Positions 8,552 through 17,500 of a stretch of 64,000 nt of DNA are shown here, piece after piece. The translations under genes and the position numbers were made by a program. This DNA comes from Desulfatibacillum sp. (GTDB taxonomy: Bacteria > Desulfobacterota > Desulfobacteria > Desulfobacterales > Desulfatibacillaceae), in assembly GCA_016342355.1 (NCBI GenBank), contig JAEINP010000016.1, positions 24,547 to 88,546 of the forward strand. Reading direction: 5' to 3'. The notes beneath the pieces were generated by a model, which made no database searches, was not told the origin of the DNA, and saw only the letters and a list, made by a program, of their open reading frames with translations. Every line of letters begins with the position of its first letter. Position 1 is the first letter of the stretch.

Positions 8552-9610
8552 ATGGGCAAAAAGGTTTTGATGAAGGGGAACGAGGCAGTGGCTGAAGCCG
8601 CCATACTGGCTGGATGCCGTCACTATTTCGCCTACCCCATCACCCCCCAGAGTGAACTGATAGAATACATGGCCAAAAAGATGCCCCTGGTTGGCGGCAC
8701 CTTTTTGCAGGCCGAGAGCGAAGTAGCGGCAATCAATATGGTATTGGGCGCCGCCGCATGCGGAGTGCGGGTTATGACCTCCTCCTCATCTCCCGGCATT
8801 TCCCTCAAGCAAGAGGGCATCTCTTACATTGCAGCCTCCAGGCTGCCCGCAGTGATTGTCAATGTATCGCGGGGAGGCCCTGGCCTGGGCAACATCGCGC
8901 CCATGCAATGCGATTATTTTCAGGCGACACGAGGCGGCGGACACGGCGATTACTATACGCCCGTGCTCAGCCCTTCCACGGTTCAGGAATTCGCCGACAT
9001 GGCCCCCCTGGCCTTTGAAATCGCGGAAAGATACCTTACTCCGGTATTGATCCTTGGCGACGGCATGCTGGGCCAGATGATGGAGCCCGTGGAATTCCCG
9101 GATTCCTATCCGCCCCAACTGGATCCTTCGTCCTGGGCGTTGGGCGCCAGAAGAACCCCGGACGACAGGCATATCATCAACTCCTTGTTTATCGACCCCT
9201 ATGTGCTCAAGGAAAAAACCGAAATCCTGTTTGAGGTGTATGACGAGATCAAGAAAAACGAAATCCGTTATGAAACCTACAATATGGATTCCAACGCCAA
9301 AACCCTGGTGGTGGCCCACGGTACGGCGGCCCGCGTGGCCAAGTCCGCCGTGGACGCCCTGAAGGAAGAAGGCGTGGAAGTGGCGTTGATCCGTCCCATC
9401 ACCCTGTGGCCTTACCCCTACGACGCCGTAGCCGAGGCCGCCAAGGGCAAGGACAAGGTCATCACCATTGAGCTCAACATGGGCCAGATGGTTGAAGACG
9501 TGAAGCTGGCGGTCTGCGGCGAATGCCCGGTGGATTTCATCGGCAAAGCCGGGGGCGTGGTTTTCACTCCCGAAGAGATTGTTTCTTTAATAAGGGAGAA
9601 AATATCATGA
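8552..9610 (+). CDS. korA: 2-oxoacid:ferredoxin oxidoreductase, alpha subunit (KorA/VorB type)
   Basis: With beta, gamma and delta this 352-residue subunit oxidatively decarboxylates a 2-oxoacid to an acyl-CoA and reduces ferredoxin. It carries the pyrimidine-binding domain (AGCRHYFAYPITPQSELIEY near the N-terminus) and the C-terminal transketolase-like domain (TLVVAHGTAARVAKSAVDAL). I preferred ATG 8552 because the TTG at 8543 lies only two bases after the GAGGA ribosome site. The gene overlaps korB by four bases (ATGA). 2-oxoglutarate is the likely substrate given the subunit layout, but branched-chain 2-oxoacids cannot be excluded. Confidence 0.9.
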   Translation: MGKKVLMKGNEAVAEAAILAGCRHYFAYPITPQSELIEYMAKKMPLVGGTFLQAESEVAAINMVLGAAACGVRVMTSSSSPGISLKQEGISYIAASRLPAVIVNVSRGGPGLGNIAPMQCDYFQATRGGGHGDYYTPVLSPSTVQEFADMAPLAFEIAERYLTPVLILGDGMLGQMMEPVEFPDSYPPQLDPSSWALGARRTPDDRHIINSLFIDPYVLKEKTEILFEVYDEIKKNEIRYETYNMDSNAKTLVVAHGTAARVAKSAVDALKEEGVEVALIRPITLWPYPYDAVAEAAKGKDKVITIELNMGQMVEDVKLAVCGECPVDFIGKAGGVVFTPEEIVSLIREKIS

Positions 9611-10374
9611 CTGTTGTTAAAGGAAGAACCAAGGGACTCACAGACACCCGTCTCACATACTGCCCCGGCTGTCTCCACGGAGTGGCCCACCGCATTATCG
9701 GCGAGTCCATGGAAGAATTGGGAATCATCGAAAAGACCATAGGCATCGCCCCGGTGGGATGCTCGGTCTTCGCCTATAACTTTTTTAATTGCGATGTGAT
9801 CCAGGTGCCCCACGGAAGAGCGCCGGCCGTCGCCACGGGCATGCGCAGGGCAAGGCCCGACCGCATTGTCTTCACCTATCAGGGTGACGGCGACCTGGCG
9901 GCCATCGGCACGGCGGAGACCATCCATGCGGCCAACCGCAACGAGAACATCACCATGTTTTTCGTGAACAACGCCACATACGGCATGACCGGCGGCCAAA
10001 TGGCCCCCACCACCCTGCCCAACATGAAGGCGACCACGGCTCCGTACGGAAGGGACATCGAGGATACGGGTTATCCCATGCGTTTATGCGAGATCCTTTC
10101 CCAGTTGGAAATGACCAATTATATTGAACGGGTATCCCTGCTTTCTCCCAAGGACATCCTTAAGGCAAAAAAAGCCGTTAAAAAGGCCCTCCAGTACAAT
10201 ATGGAAGGCAAAGGACTTTCTTTTGTGGAAATGATCTCCACCTGCCCCACCAACTGGGGCATGGACCCCTTAAAGGCCCGGGAATGGGCCAGGGAAAGCA
10301 TGCTTCCTGTCTTCCCCCTGGGTGTGTTCAAAGACCGGGCGGCTGATGAAGCCAAGGCAAAGGAGGCTAAATAA
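9607..10374 (+). CDS. korB: 2-oxoacid:ferredoxin oxidoreductase, beta subunit (TPP-binding)
   Basis: A 255-residue subunit that binds thiamine diphosphate. The N-terminal YCPGCLHGVAHR holds the conserved CPGC cluster region. The TPP/Mg site is GDGDLAAIG followed about 25 residues later by NNATYGMTGGQMAPTT. The start at 9607 overlaps the korA stop (ATGA); the longer upstream frame is a korA shadow. The stop shares one base with the korC start (TAATG). This tight coupling fits 1:1 synthesis of the subunits. Confidence 0.93.
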   Translation: MTVVKGRTKGLTDTRLTYCPGCLHGVAHRIIGESMEELGIIEKTIGIAPVGCSVFAYNFFNCDVIQVPHGRAPAVATGMRRARPDRIVFTYQGDGDLAAIGTAETIHAANRNENITMFFVNNATYGMTGGQMAPTTLPNMKATTAPYGRDIEDTGYPMRLCEILSQLEMTNYIERVSLLSPKDILKAKKAVKKALQYNMEGKGLSFVEMISTCPTNWGMDPLKAREWARESMLPVFPLGVFKDRAADEAKAKEAK

Positions 10375-10913
10375 TGGCAACCATAAGAATTCTTTGCGCA
10401 GGTTTCGGTGGTCAGGGCGCTCTTTTGATAGGCAAACTGGTGGCTGAGGCTGGCATGGCCGAGGGCAAGCACGTCACATGGCTTCCCTCCTACGGCCCTG
10501 AAATGCGCGGCGGCACAGCCAACGTAATGGTGGTGGTTTCGGATAAACCTGTGGGCTCCCCCATTTTTTCCAAGCTGGATGTGCTGGTGGCCCTTAACCA
10601 GCCTTCCCTGGACAAGTTTGCGCCGGACACCAAGGACGGCGGAATCATCATCACCAACTCCGATTTGTGCGGCGAGCCCGCCAATGCGGACAAGGTCAAG
10701 CTGTCCCCCGTGCCCCTGACCAAAATCGCGGAAGAAATCGGAAACGTAAAAGCAGCCAACATGGTGGGCGTGGGCGCACTTCTGGCCCTTACCAACTGTG
10801 TGGCCCGCAAAAGCGTGGAAGACTATCTTTCCGGCATGATGAAAGAAAAAAACCCGGCTTTGCTGGACACCAACCTGTTGGCCATTGAAAAGGGCGCGGC
10901 GTATGTAGCTTAG
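10374..10913 (+). CDS. korC: 2-oxoacid:ferredoxin oxidoreductase, gamma subunit
   Basis: This 179-residue subunit has the family start IRILCAGFGGQGALLIGKLVAEA and the conserved TWLPSYGPEMRGGTANVMVVVSD-type region around residues 35-55 (read here as PSYGPEMRGGTANV). It forms the CoA-interacting domain of the complex. It overlaps korB by one base and is the last gene before a strong terminator, so the transcription unit is 7560-10913. Confidence 0.93.
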   Translation: MATIRILCAGFGGQGALLIGKLVAEAGMAEGKHVTWLPSYGPEMRGGTANVMVVVSDKPVGSPIFSKLDVLVALNQPSLDKFAPDTKDGGIIITNSDLCGEPANADKVKLSPVPLTKIAEEIGNVKAANMVGVGALLALTNCVARKSVEDYLSGMMKEKNPALLDTNLLAIEKGAAYVA

Positions 10914-10937
10914 TTCTTCAAAGTTTTACCATTCCAA

Positions 10938-10978
10938 GGGGAAGGGACCTTTTTACAAGGGTTTCTTCCCTTTTTTTT
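10938..10978 (+). terminator. Rho-independent terminator of the kor operon
   Basis: GGGAAG (10938-10944 region) pairs with CTTCCC (10965-10970), with a weaker inner stem, and eight T residues follow directly (10971-10978). It lies 25 bases after the korC stop. Confidence 0.8.
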
Positions 10979-11119
10979 ATGTAGATCATTCTTCCTCCTT
11001 GCTCCGCATAATGCCTGCCGGGGCCACAAATGATTTCCTTGTGTCTGCATGCCGGGCCGTGGTAGTTCTATTGGTTGGATTTGCCTTGCAAATCCCGGAA
11101 TTCTTTATAGGGAGCAACC

Positions 11120-12622
11120 ATGCCGAAACCGCCATTAGAACTGCAAACCACCACCCTCTGGGAATACCCTTCCCAACATTACGGGGACGGCCAGCAGGGA
11201 GACAAAAATTATATAGGAGCCACGCCATCCTGGATTATCTGGAACCTGCTCCAACGCTATACCAAGCCCAAGGATCTGGTGGTGGACCCCATGGCCGGGA
11301 GCGGCACCACTCTGGATGTTGCCAGGGATCTTTCCAGACGAGCCTTGGGCTATGATCTCCAGCCCGCCCACAAGGATGTTTTCCGGGCCGACGCCCGAAA
11401 ACTGCCTCTGGAAGACGAAAAAGCCGACTTTGTTTTCATAGACCCTCCTTATTCCGACCACATCAAGTATTCGGGTAGACCGGAATGCATTGGCGAGCTT
11501 TCCGCCAACGAACCAGCCTATTACCAGTCCATGGAGACGGTGATTCAGGAAATCAACCGGGTTCTCAGGCCGGGCCATTATATGGCCCTATATGTGAGCG
11601 ATTCCTTTGAAAAGGATAAAGCCTTCCATCCCATTGGGTTTGAGCTTTTTGCCCGATTGCAACAATATTTTGAACCGGTGGATATCATCACCGTGGTGCG
11701 CCACAATGCCAAGCTGAAAAAAAACAACTGGCATACTGCGGCTGCGGAGGGGAATTTTTTTCTCCGGGGTTTTAATTATCTTTTTATCATGCGGAAACCC
11801 CTGGCGCCCAAGCCCGAAAAGCCCAAAAAACGCCCTGACCGTCGGGGGACCTGGGACAATAATGCCCGTGTGGAGACTAAAAAACCCAGGTGGGATAACA
11901 GACCCGACCGTCAGGATCGGCAGGACAGGTCTGGAGGTTCGGAGCGGTGGGAAAAGCCTGAAGGGCAGGAAGATTCGTCAAAGCCGGGAAAATTCGGCAG
12001 ACAGGATCGCCAGGAAAGGCCCGGGGGTTCGGATCGGTGGAAAAAACCCGATGACAGACAAGAAAGTTCTTCAAGGCCAGGTCAGCCTGTCAGGCAAGAC
12101 CGCCGGGACAGGCCAAGAGGAGCGGATCGATGGGAAAGGACCGAAAGGCAGGGAAGTTCGTCAAAACCAGGAAAATTTGGTCGGCAGGACCGGCAAGCAA
12201 GACCAAGAGGAACGGAACGATGGGAAAAGCCTGAAGGGCAGGGAAGTTCGTCAAAACCAGGACAATTTGACAGGCAGGACCGCCAGGACAAACCAAGAGG
12301 AACGGATCGATGGGAAAAGCCTGATAGGCAGGGAAGTTCTTCAAAACCTGGAAAATTTGATAGGCAAGGTGCAGCAGCCAGGCAAGACCGACCAGATAAA
12401 CCCCAAGGGCCAAATAAATGGGAAAAACAGGATAATACACCAGGGGGACCAACCAGACCGGGACGCCCAGCCAAACCGGGAGGAACAACCAGACCGGGAC
12501 GCCCAACCAAACCAGCCGGGGCTGACAGGCGGGGAAAACTGGATAGGCCGGGCATGGCCGACAAACGGGGAAAAACAAGCCCTCAAGGGAGGAAACCAAA
12601 TGCGCCGAACAGAAAAAAATAG
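11120..12622 (+). CDS. Amino-methyltransferase (DPPY type) with long Arg/Gly-rich repeat tail
   Basis: Residues 1-228 form a SAM-dependent methyltransferase: DPMAGSGTT (56-64) is the SAM-binding motif and DPPY (108-111) the catalytic motif of N4-cytosine/N6-adenine methylases; NWHTAAAEGNFFLRGFNYLF closes the domain. No target-recognition domain is visible. From about residue 236 to 500 the protein turns into low-complexity sequence rich in R, K, G, P, D and Q, with about five copies of a 30-residue unit (RQDRQ..RG..RWEKP...SSSKPG.F). Such a tail could bind RNA or DNA non-specifically. GGGAG precedes the ATG. The end overlaps the DUF3124 gene by 23 bases. An RNA substrate is also possible. Confidence 0.78.
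   Translation: MPKPPLELQTTTLWEYPSQHYGDGQQGDKNYIGATPSWIIWNLLQRYTKPKDLVVDPMAGSGTTLDVARDLSRRALGYDLQPAHKDVFRADARKLPLEDEKADFVFIDPPYSDHIKYSGRPECIGELSANEPAYYQSMETVIQEINRVLRPGHYMALYVSDSFEKDKAFHPIGFELFARLQQYFEPVDIITVVRHNAKLKKNNWHTAAAEGNFFLRGFNYLFIMRKPLAPKPEKPKKRPDRRGTWDNNARVETKKPRWDNRPDRQDRQDRSGGSERWEKPEGQEDSSKPGKFGRQDRQERPGGSDRWKKPDDRQESSSRPGQPVRQDRRDRPRGADRWERTERQGSSSKPGKFGRQDRQARPRGTERWEKPEGQGSSSKPGQFDRQDRQDKPRGTDRWEKPDRQGSSSKPGKFDRQGAAARQDRPDKPQGPNKWEKQDNTPGGPTRPGRPAKPGGTTRPGRPTKPAGADRRGKLDRPGMADKRGKTSPQGRKPNAPNRKK
11909..12409 (+). repeat. In-frame tandem repeats, about 90 bases per unit
   Basis: Inside the methyltransferase tail the motif RQDR recurs at residues 264, 294, 325, 355, 385 and 415, that is every 30-31 codons. 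Copies 3-5 are the most alike, sharing long stretches of DNA. Several other frames on both strands are open across this block, a by-product of its biased composition. Confidence 0.9.
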
Positions 12623-13103
12623 CTGTAAGCGCCTGTATGCATGGGTTTTGTTTGTGTTCGCGGCGTTAAGCGCCCCGGCATGGGCCATGGACCAGCCGGT
12701 TATGTCTATGGGACAGACCGTGTATGTTCCGGTGTATTCCAATGTTTTTTCCGGCCCCAAGGCCAATCCGTTTCAGCTGGCCGCCATGGTAAGCATCCGC
12801 AATACCGATCCCAAGGATTCCATCACCATCCTGCGGGCCGACTATTACGACAATGAAGGGCGGATGATAGAAAGCCATATGAAGGAGGCCAAGAAATTGG
12901 GTCCCCTGGCCTCCACTCATATTTACATCAAGGAGTACGATACCAAGGGCGGCCCGGGCGCCAACTTCATCATCCAGTGGCAGGCCAAAGGTTTGGTGAA
13001 CGAGCCCATCATAGAAACCCTGATGCTTGGCCTCAAGGGGGGCCAGGGGATTTCGTTTATGTGCCCGGCTAAGGTCATTGAGGCCCGAAAACAAAAGGAA
13101 TAG
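12600..13103 (+). CDS. Exported DUF3124 protein
   Basis: A 167-residue protein with a signal peptide (MRRTEKNSCKRLYAWVLF..., cleavage likely after APAWA). The mature part contains VYVPVYSNVFSGPKANPFQLAAMVS-like sequence, then SIRNTDPKDSITILRADYYD and FIIQWQAKG, the pattern of DUF3124 proteins, which adopt a periplasmic beta-sandwich-like fold of unknown role. I placed the start at 12600: the frame upstream of it is only the shifted reading of the methyltransferase repeats. The 23-base overlap with that gene suggests translational coupling. Confidence 0.78.
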   Translation: MRRTEKNSCKRLYAWVLFVFAALSAPAWAMDQPVMSMGQTVYVPVYSNVFSGPKANPFQLAAMVSIRNTDPKDSITILRADYYDNEGRMIESHMKEAKKLGPLASTHIYIKEYDTKGGPGANFIIQWQAKGLVNEPIIETLMLGLKGGQGISFMCPAKVIEARKQKE

Positions 13104-13117
13104 TAACTAGGCAACTC

Positions 13118-14497
13118 ATGCGGAAAGAACCAAAGCAGTCTCCATTTTCCTTGTTGAATGTGCGCTTGTTTGTGGCCTTTGGAGTTTTTTTTAATGCCCG
13201 ATTTTATTATCCGGTGTTTTCCATCCTGTTTTTGGATTTTGGCCTGACCCTCAGCCAGTTCGCCATATTGAACGCCATTTGGGCCGCAACCATTGTTCTT
13301 TGCGAGGTTCCTTCGGGCGCTTTGGCCGATGCTTTCGGCCGAAAGCGCCTGTTGGTTCTGGCAGGCACACTGATGGTCCTGGAAATGGCCTTGCTGGCTT
13401 TTTGCCCCCGGGGCAACCCGGACCTGCTGTTTGTCGTTTTCGCCCTCAACCGGATTTTCAGCGGCGTGGCTGAAGCCTCGGCCAGCGGCGCGGACGAAGC
13501 CATCGCCTACGACACCCTGAAAAAATACGGGGACCCCAATGACTGGGGTTTGGTAATGGACTGGCGGATCCGTTTCAAGTCCGTGGGCTTCATATTCGCC
13601 ATGCTCATTGGCGGAATGGTCTACGACCCGTCAATGGTGCAAAAAATCGCGCACTGGATAGGCTCGGACATGGTCATCACCCGGGATGTGACCCTGCGCT
13701 TTCCCATATATCTGACTTTGGTCATGGCCCTCATCACCCTGGCCATCACCCTCATGATGCAAGAGGTCGCCATAGAGGACGGCAAAAAGGCCCGGGTTGC
13801 CGCGCCTTCGGTGAGAGACGCCTTTGCCATCACATTCCGGGCAGGACGCTGGATTTTACGCACACCCTTTGTGCTCATAGTTATCCTGACAGGCCTGGTG
13901 TTTGACAGCGTGGCTCGCATGATCGTCACCATGGCAAGCCAGTATTACAGGCTGATTGAAATTCCCGAGGCGGCGTTTGGACTGATCTGGGCGGGCATTG
14001 CGGTCATGGGCTTTTTCATACCCCGGTTGGCAAGGTATTTGTCGGAGAACAGAAGCCCGGTGTTCAACCTGGGATTCATGACCGTGGCGGTCCTGGCGGG
14101 TGTGACGGGCATGTCCTTTTTTGTTCCCTGGTGGGGGGTGCTTCCGGCCATGATCCTGTTCGCCAACATGAACATCCTGGACTTTTTCCTGAGCTTTTAC
14201 ATCAATCGGGCCACCCGGTCGGACCGGCGGGCCACGGTGCTCAGCTTCAAGGGTCTGGCCCTCAACCTGGGGTACGGGGCCATCGGCATCCTGTATTCTT
14301 TGCTGCTGGCCCGTTTGCGCACCGGCATTTCCGGCGCCCAGCCCGGCCTGGATGAACTGGCCCTCAAGAACGCGGTGTTCATGGACTCCATGGTTTATTT
14401 TGTCTGGTACTTCCTGGCTGGTTTGTTTGCGCTGCTCATTCTGGGCGCCTGGCTTTTGAGAGGCTCGGACGAACATAAACAAATCGCTCAGGGATGA
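13118..14497 (+). CDS. MFS transporter
   Basis: A 459-residue membrane protein with about twelve helices. The loop 2-3 MFS signature is present as GALADAFGRKRLLVLAG (about residues 67-83). The family member is of the drug/metabolite efflux type, but no substrate can be read. It starts 14 bases after the DUF3124 stop, so it likely belongs to the methyltransferase-DUF3124 operon; its ribosome site is weak, which also suggests coupling. The following gene is convergent, 12 bases away. Confidence 0.85.
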   Translation: MRKEPKQSPFSLLNVRLFVAFGVFFNARFYYPVFSILFLDFGLTLSQFAILNAIWAATIVLCEVPSGALADAFGRKRLLVLAGTLMVLEMALLAFCPRGNPDLLFVVFALNRIFSGVAEASASGADEAIAYDTLKKYGDPNDWGLVMDWRIRFKSVGFIFAMLIGGMVYDPSMVQKIAHWIGSDMVITRDVTLRFPIYLTLVMALITLAITLMMQEVAIEDGKKARVAAPSVRDAFAITFRAGRWILRTPFVLIVILTGLVFDSVARMIVTMASQYYRLIEIPEAAFGLIWAGIAVMGFFIPRLARYLSENRSPVFNLGFMTVAVLAGVTGMSFFVPWWGVLPAMILFANMNILDFFLSFYINRATRSDRRATVLSFKGLALNLGYGAIGILYSLLLARLRTGISGAQPGLDELALKNAVFMDSMVYFVWYFLAGLFALLILGAWLLRGSDEHKQIAQG

Positions 14498-14509
14498 TTA
14501 TCCTGTCCG

Positions 14510-17500
14510 TTACTGCGTGACTGTCTTCAGAATATATAGAGCATCTTTCAGGCCTAATAAACCGTCCCCATCCACGTCTGCATGCCAATACACCGGCACG
14601 GATTCAGGCGCATGGGAGGCCGCCTTCAGGCACAGTATGGCATCTGCAAAGGTCACCAGCCCGTCGTGGTCCACGTCCCCGGGTTGAAGAATTACATAAA
14701 TGGCGTAGGTCACAGTCGAGCTGTCCTGAGCGGTTACAATCACAACCTGCCGGGAAATAACGGGATCGGTAAGACCTGAGGAATTCCAGGTCTGGAAGGC
14801 ATCGCCCGCTGTCAGGGCCGCCAGAAAATCCGCCAGGGTCGTCCCGAACGGCACGTTGGTGATGGTTTCGTTGGGTGCCCCTCCCGCGCTAATAGTATAC
14901 ACGTCACTGGTTATGGTGTTGATTGAACTGGGAGGCTCGACATTGATTGTCACCGCATAGGCCTGGGTGGAGGTGTCGTAGGCGGTCACGGTATAAGTGA
15001 CCGGCGCGCCGTCCGAAAAATTCTGCGCCGCCCCGGAAGCCGGAGATACCGTCACCCCCGTAATGGTGATGGCGGACACAAGGCCCGTCAGACTGGTTCC
15101 ATAAGGCACTGTGAATGTAACTGTTTTGGCGTCTTCGTCAATGACACCCGTGGCCGGAGGCGAAGCAAAGGAAAAAGCAGTGATCGCCCTGGGGGGTATG
15201 GGATAGAGAGTGCCCACAGCGCCAGCCTGAGATCCGCTTCCGCCCAGGGCCAACGTAGTCAGAGTTGAATTGTCCGTTTCGCTCTCTATAGCTATCCTGC
15301 CGCCAGCTCCGCCGCCGCCATATCCATATCCACCCGAATCAATAGCATTTCCACCTTTTGAAAAAACCTCGCCGCTACCGGTCAGGGTTTGGGTTTGGAT
15401 CCAGATGCTTCCCCCTGACCCTGCACCAGTCGATGCATACATCCAATAAACTCCATCGCCTCCATTTGTGGTAATGGAGCCGTCCAGGGTGAGTGTACCG
15501 GAAATAACCAACTTGATGGCCCCGCCACCCGCTCCGCCAGGGTACCCGTATTTGGTGGAGTAGCCCCCTCCAGAGCCCAGGTCAACAGGATTAGTGAGGG
15601 AACTGTAAGCCACACCGCCCAGAGAGGTGGAGCCATTGCCACCATTGCCACCATGGCCCGCGCCACCCGCACCGGCGCTCGATGAACCGACGTTGACGCC
15701 TGCGCCCGGACCGGAAGCGGAAGCATAGCCCTTGGCATTGGCCGATATAATGCCTCCGGGCTGCACATCCAGATTTTCAGTCACATTAAGGTTGAGCATA
15801 TTATCTGCTGTGGCGGCGTTGGCCTTGTGGGTCAAAACCCCGGCGTCCAAAATGGTGACATTGTCCAGGGTCAATGGAACGTCCGGGGCAATGTTCTGAA
15901 ATTCAAAGGTCGCCCCTGCGCCGAGGGTGAGGTCCGTCAAGGCATCGAGGGTTCCGTTCTGGTAGAAAAAGGATGACGTCAGGGTCAAATCGGCCAGAGC
16001 GTCAATAGAGCCATTATTGTAGAGGGTTACATTGCTGATTATGGAAGTTGCGGGCAGAGACATGGTCCCGTTATTGGTGAGGGAGGCATTTGTGGTGGAA
16101 TTGATAAAGCCGGAGGCTATGTGCAATTCCGCGCCCTCGGGAACCACATAATACCCCTTGTTTCTCAGAGACATGTTATCCAGTGTCACGGTGGATGAAA
16201 TCACCTGAGGGGTAAGAGCCCCGGATTGATCGTTATTGTTTATTAACAAATCTCCGTAAAAGGCTGGCGACACCTTGGTCAGAATCGTGCCTGCCCCGCC
16301 GTACTGGGTTCCGCTTCCGCCCAGGGCCAACGTAGTCAGAGTTGAATTGTCCGTTTCGCTCTCTATAGCTATCCTGCCGCCAGCTCCGCCGCCGCCATAT
16401 CCATATCCACCCGAATCAATAGCATTTCCACCTTTTGAAAAAACCTCGCCGCTACCGGTCAGGGTTTGGGTTTGGATCCAGATGCTTCCCCCTGACCCTG
16501 CACCAGTCGATGCATACATCCAATAAACTCCATCGCCTCCATTTGTGGTAATGGAGCCGTCCAGGGTGAGTGTACCGGAAATAACCAACTTGATGGCCCC
16601 GCCACCCGCTCCGCCAGGGTACCCGTATTTGGTGGAGTAGCCCCCTCCAGAGCCCAGGTCAACAGGATTAGTGAGGGAACTGTAAGCCACACCGCCCAGA
16701 GAGGTGGAGCCATTGCCACCATTGCCACCATGGCCCGCGCCACCCGCACCGGCGCTCGATGAACCGACGTTGACGCCTGCGCCCGGACCGGAAGCGGAAG
16801 CATAGCCCTTGGCATTGGCCGATATAATGCCTCCGGGCTGCACATCCAGATTTTCAGTCACATTAAGGTTGAGCATATTATCTGCTGTGGCGGCGTTGGC
16901 CTTGTGGGTCAAAACCCCGGTATCCTGAATGGTGAGGTTAGCCAGGGTAAATGGTGCGTCCGGAGTAAGGTTTTGAAACTCCCATGAGGAATTGAGTCCG
17001 ATCGTTAAATCCGTCAAGGCATCAAAGGTTCCGTTTTGATAAAATGTCGAAGAAATCAGGGTCAGGTCGGTCAGAGCGTCAATAGAGCCATTATTGGTCA
17101 ACGTAAAATTATTTAAGATTAGGGTGGATGGCAGGGACAGGACTCCGTAGTTGGTGAGTGAGGATTCTACAGTACAATTATTGAAACCCGTCCCAAGGTT
17201 TAAAACAGAGTCAGCAGGAACCGCATAGTATCCGTTGTTTTTTAACACGAGGTTGTCGATTGTTACCGTGGTGGCGGGAACCTGACTGGTGTAAGCCCCG
17301 GAATGGGTATTGTTGTCTATGATTAAATCCCCATTGACGGAACCGACGATTTTAAGAATCGTGCCTGCCCCGCCGTATTGGATTCCGCTGGCGCCTCCGT
17401 AAGCCTGGATATCCAGGGTCGAGTTATCCGTGGAGCAGGTAACGGCAACTCGTCCTCCAGCTCCGCCGCCGCCGCGATTGCGGTAAATACCCCCGCGTCC

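Noticed and set aside
11862..12599. A long N-terminal extension of the DUF3124 protein
   Set aside because: It is the shifted frame of the methyltransferase repeats; a signal peptide begins exactly at 12600.
12082..12766. Long minus-strand frames opposite the repeat tail
   Set aside because: They result from the biased repeat composition; they are Pro/Leu/Cys-rich shadows and one runs into the DUF3124 gene.
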